Shown here piece by piece: positions 20,384 through 21,357 of a stretch of 21,357 nt of DNA; positions within the stretch are counted from its first letter, which is position 1; each line of letters starts with the position of its first letter. The translations under genes and the position numbers were made by a program. Below the pieces are notes generated by a model. That model did no database searches. It saw only the letters and a program-made list of their open reading frames with translations, and was not told where the DNA came from. Source of the DNA: Gracilaria gracilis (Eukaryota; Rhodophyta; Florideophyceae; Gracilariales; Gracilariaceae). The stretch lies in contig JARGSG010000263.1 of NCBI GenBank assembly GCA_030374805.1, positions 1-21,357 of the forward strand, read 5' to 3'.

Positions 20384-21213
20384 CTAGAGAATGTGATGTC
20401 TAAGAACATTGACATAGTTGGTGTGGAAAGGGGCAGGTTCCTGCCTTCCGGATAGTTTTTTGTCTGCAGAGGTGAGATAGAAGTAAGCATTTCTGGATTC
20501 ATACCCCGTGAAAGAGGCTGGGAAGGAACTAAGGGTGCTACCGTATTCCAGAAGTGATTCCACTGTAGAAGGAATATTGAAGGAGAGACCTGTGTTGAAG
20601 GTGACTATCCCTAGAAGCTCCTTAATTATAGTTGAGACAATAGTTTGTACTTGGTAGCCACTTCATGCATGGTAACGAATCCAAATGAAGAACAGACGAG
20701 ATTGAAGGAAGAGATCCAAACGAGATTTTGGTAACAAGACTTGGAAAAGGTGTTTTCGTCGACGATACTGCAAGTGAGACCTGAGGCCCAGAGGCGTTCG
20801 GCTATTGCCAGAGCCCACATTCCGGTGGCTATGGTTAGGCCATTGGGATAGAGAGGCGTGACACCATCTTGTGAGGAGGCGCCGACAGTGGGAACGGCGA
20901 TGTAAAGAGCGGCTCGTGTGCAGTGCTCAATTCCGTGTTGGGAAAGGATGGGAAGAATGTGACCATTCTGGATGAAGACCTAGTCTTCTGCTCGTGATGC
21001 TGGACAAGATAGAATTACTTTTTCGAAAAGGTCGTTCCTGCCACAGAAGAAGATTGGACCTTGGGGAAGGCAATCTGCGGAAATGAAGTCTTCGATGGAG
21101 AGAAAGGTGTCTCGAGGGGAACCATTGTTGTAAAGCATTGTGCCAAGACAGCCTCTACCTACGACAACAGCTGGGATGATTGTAGAACGGAGGGGAGATT
21201 AATGGAAGCTCAT
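20384..21213 (-). pseudogene. Ketopantoate-reductase-like Rossmann oxidoreductase of plant/algal type, inactivated
   Basis: ATG 21213 (MSFH) is followed by an in-frame TAA at 21201-21199, then reads PAVVVGRGCLGTML, a Rossmann dinucleotide-binding glycine motif. It continues through FFCGRNDLFEKVILSCPASR and D*VFIQNGHILPIL (TAG at 20982-20980), then DGVTPLYPNGLTIATGMWA and IVDENTFSKSCYQNLVWIS. One frameshift near 20650 leads to the C-terminus, with FPASFTGYESRNAYFY and PAPFHTNYV before the TAG at 20386-20384. About 276 codons, near full length for this family, which resembles PanE/ApbA and 6PGDH-like NAD(P)-dependent reductases. The pattern F.QNG...G...A..YFAV..DG.T..NPEGLT is what I recall of plant and algal homologues. 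Substrate unknown. Two stops and one frameshift make it a pseudogene. It may be a host gene unrelated to the neighbouring cassette. Confidence 0.6.
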
Positions 21214-21357
21214 TGCGAAGAGTTTGTTTGATTGAAGGTATGGGCTGTTGGAAGGTGTCGGGTGCTGGTAGGTGTGAAAGAAAAGTGGTGTACATTCTAA
21301 GGAGTGGGGGAAAGCTTTAAGTACACGACTGGGGTGTGGTTTTGGTCATGGAAAAAA
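21214..21357. other. Upstream flank of the reductase-like gene
   Basis: 144 bp to the window edge; no TATA box or further gene is evident. A missing N-terminal targeting sequence could lie here, but no matching in-frame extension is clear. Confidence 0.3.

Overview
The window looks like nuclear DNA of a eukaryote, most likely an alga. GC-rich, apparently intron-poor coding blocks sit in long AT-rich spacers, and the gene content fits: an NB-ARC/WD40 immune-type receptor, LTR-retrotransposon remains, a plant/algal-type oxidoreductase, and a DNA-modification gene pair. A red macroalga would fit, but the sequence alone does not prove the lineage. I saw no bacterial operon, rRNA, convincing tRNA or CRISPR array. 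Every recognisable gene is broken by frameshifts and/or in-frame stops. The window is therefore either a gene graveyard or, in part, an assembly with uncorrected indels.

Layout. 1-674 (-): start of a gag-like retrotransposon gene running off the left edge, with a TATA box and a possible LTR behind it (to about 1234). 1235-4386: AT-rich spacer with small palindromes and a short tandem repeat. 4387-4833: GC-rich stretch with a perfect hairpin. 4834-9022 (-): one large NLR-type gene (N-terminal helical bundle resembling MLKL_NTD/HeLo, NB-ARC, then an array of WD40 repeats with a 129-bp period) with a TATA box at 9133-9141. 9142-12942: mostly unassigned, including a cluster of TCAAA-N-TTTGA palindromes. 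12943-13690 (-): a strongly decayed unknown frame. About 15261-15395 (+): a weak reverse-transcriptase-like scrap.

The right third is the most interesting part. A beta-class N4/N6-type DNA methyltransferase gene (15717-16857, -) lies head to head, only 30 bp ATG to ATG, with a long gene (16888-20219, +). That gene combines a ParB-like domain (motif DGYHR), a nuclear-localisation-like basic patch, a SUMO-interaction-like motif and a C-terminal 2OG-Fe(II)-dioxygenase-like domain (HTD ... H). Together they look like a eukaryotic DNA base-modification cassette, possibly carried by a transposon. It is followed convergently by a ketopantoate-reductase-like Rossmann protein gene (20384-21213, -). 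These family assignments come from reading motifs by eye; no search was run.
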